Origin: Amoebophrya sp. A120
Taxonomy: Eukaryota > Sar > Dinophyceae > Syndiniales > Amoebophryaceae
Assembly (NCBI GenBank): GCA_905178155.1
Contig: CAJINV010000003.1
Coordinates: 7,611,882 to 7,675,881, forward strand
Direction: 5' to 3'
Length of the DNA: 64,000 nt
Positions within the stretch are counted from its first letter, which is position 1. Each line of letters starts with the position of its first letter. The position numbers were made by a program, and so were the translations under genes. Below, in pieces: positions 63,197 to 64,000 of this stretch. The notes under the pieces are model-generated. The model was not told where the DNA came from, searched no databases, and saw only the letters and a program-made list of their open reading frames with translations.

Positions 63197-64000
63197 TTCA
63201 CTGGCATTGCCCGCGGCCAAGCCAGTCGCTGCACTCGGTGCGCCGCCTTGGAGCAGCCGCTGGCTCTGCTGGTTTAAGACGCGGATTGCCAACAAAAACT
63301 CCGCGCGCTCGTGCACCCCTCCGAAAAGCACGCGCGTACCCCGAATGAGCAGCGAGCGGCTGGTGATTTTTAAGTTGTGTTTTTTATGATCATGTTGCTT
63401 GTGCTACTACAACGACGTCATTTGTAATGAATCAATATATCTGTTGAATCCGCGTACCCGGCCACACCCAGAAAAAATAAAATGCGCAGCCGAGCTCCAT
63501 AGTACTGTCATATAACAAATGTTGTATTTATCTCTGTGTATTAAGTATCTGTACTTGGTTTCTTCGTCCTCTGGAGTTTCGATGTCACCGGGCTGCAGCG
63601 GAAAGTGCAGCACCTCCATCGCGGTCATTTCATCCGGACCCATCCCATCCTCGAGACCGGGCATTGTCTGTCCTTGGCCAGCAGGATTATTAGAAGTCGA
63701 CGCTTTGGGGCAGTAGAAATGTAAGCTTTCCTGAAATCCCGCGCCGCCTTTTGTAGTTGTACCAACCGCCTGCTCCGGGGTGGTAGTACCGGCGTCCTGC
63801 GATTTCCGCACGAGCTTCAGCATGGCGGAAGTTTTCAACATTATCCCACCCACTTCAGCGCCCAACGCCATACCGGCACGCAGCTTGTGCCCCATTGCGT
63901 TCACGCGCTGTGCGGTATCCCGCAGCATTACCGCGCGCCCTCCAGCGCTACCAACGGGGCCCCCGACGGATGCTTGCGGCGTGCTCGCAGCGGATGGCGA
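63197..64000 (-). CDS. Partial gene at the right edge, function unknown
   Basis: Two exons are visible: from beyond 64000 down to 63555, and 63359-63197. They join at GT-AG in phase to give EDEET-NRSLLIRGTRVLFGG. The first exon carries helical text (RDTAQRVNAMGHKLRAGMAL; KTSAMLKLVRKSQDAG) and a Pro/Gly/acidic stretch. The second has VHERAEFLLAIRVLNQQSQR and an Ala/Gly-rich end. The 5' end lies outside the window, and the 3' exons are not resolved; they could include the frame at 62923-62663 or even the LSm-like exons. No domain recognised. Confidence 0.4.

Noticed and set aside
1-64000. Dinoflagellate spliced-leader sequence, tRNA, rRNA or CRISPR arrays
   Set aside because: I read for the spliced-leader core and for its reverse complement and saw none. 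No cloverleaf or regularly spaced repeat was found. The introners are not CRISPR-like because their repeats are inverted and sit at exon junctions.

Overview
This 64 kb window is nuclear DNA of a protist. Nothing prokaryotic is visible: there are no operons or ribosome-binding sites, every reading frame uses the standard code, and most genes are broken by introns. The gene set is eukaryotic: the catalytic subunit of DNA polymerase epsilon, an Ariadne-type RBR E3 ligase, a Bet1-like SNARE, an ER prolyl 4-hydroxylase with a C-terminal KDEL, an M1 aminopeptidase, a SHIPPO/ODF3-type STPGP-repeat protein and an LSm protein. All of the roughly 18 gene models lie on the minus strand, as in the one-way gene arrays known from dinoflagellates. 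Many introns are short inverted-repeat elements with 5-bp target-site duplications (introners). Introners of this build have been reported from the parasitic dinoflagellate Amoebophrya (Syndiniales), so a syndinian or other dinoflagellate-lineage alveolate is my best guess. That is an inference, not something proved by the sequence.

Layout, all minus strand, left to right: FkbM-like methyltransferase (0.9-3.4 kb), Bet1-like SNARE (4.0-4.5), M1 aminopeptidase (5.5-10.1), RBR ligase (11.0-15.4), small ER-type membrane protein with a KKKK tail (17.7-19.1), prolyl 4-hydroxylase (19.9-21.9), membrane protein of unknown function (22.5-24.9), coiled-coil protein (26.2-28.8), unknown 226-residue protein (29.8-30.8), class-3 aldehyde dehydrogenase (31.5-33.0), Ser-rich protein with a Tudor/SH3-like C-terminus (33.5-35.4), probable myristoylated small protein (35.5-35.9), SHIPPO-like protein (36.6-38.4), Pol epsilon (39.5-53.2), glycosyltransferase-like protein (54.0-56.3), Ser/Arg-rich unknown (57.5-59.1), unknown (59.5-60.9), LSm protein (62.3-62.7), and a gene running off the right edge.

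The most notable content is the intron set. I located 22 elements of about 150-400 bp. Nearly all have the termini TAT...ATA, terminal inverted repeats and a 5-bp direct duplication. Each sits precisely at an exon junction, and removing the element plus one copy of the duplication restores the protein frame. At least eight terminal-repeat types coexist. Eleven elements are in the Pol epsilon gene alone. They coexist with ordinary GT-AG introns and with a few introns flanked only by direct repeats, which may be eroded introners.

Exon coordinates were derived by hand from frame continuity and splice motifs. They sum to whole codons for the aminopeptidase, the RBR ligase, the hydroxylase, Pol epsilon and several others, which supports them strongly. 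Genes with unresolved junctions are flagged. The biological links between neighbours are weak; this looks like a one-way run of unrelated housekeeping and lineage-specific genes, not a functional cluster.
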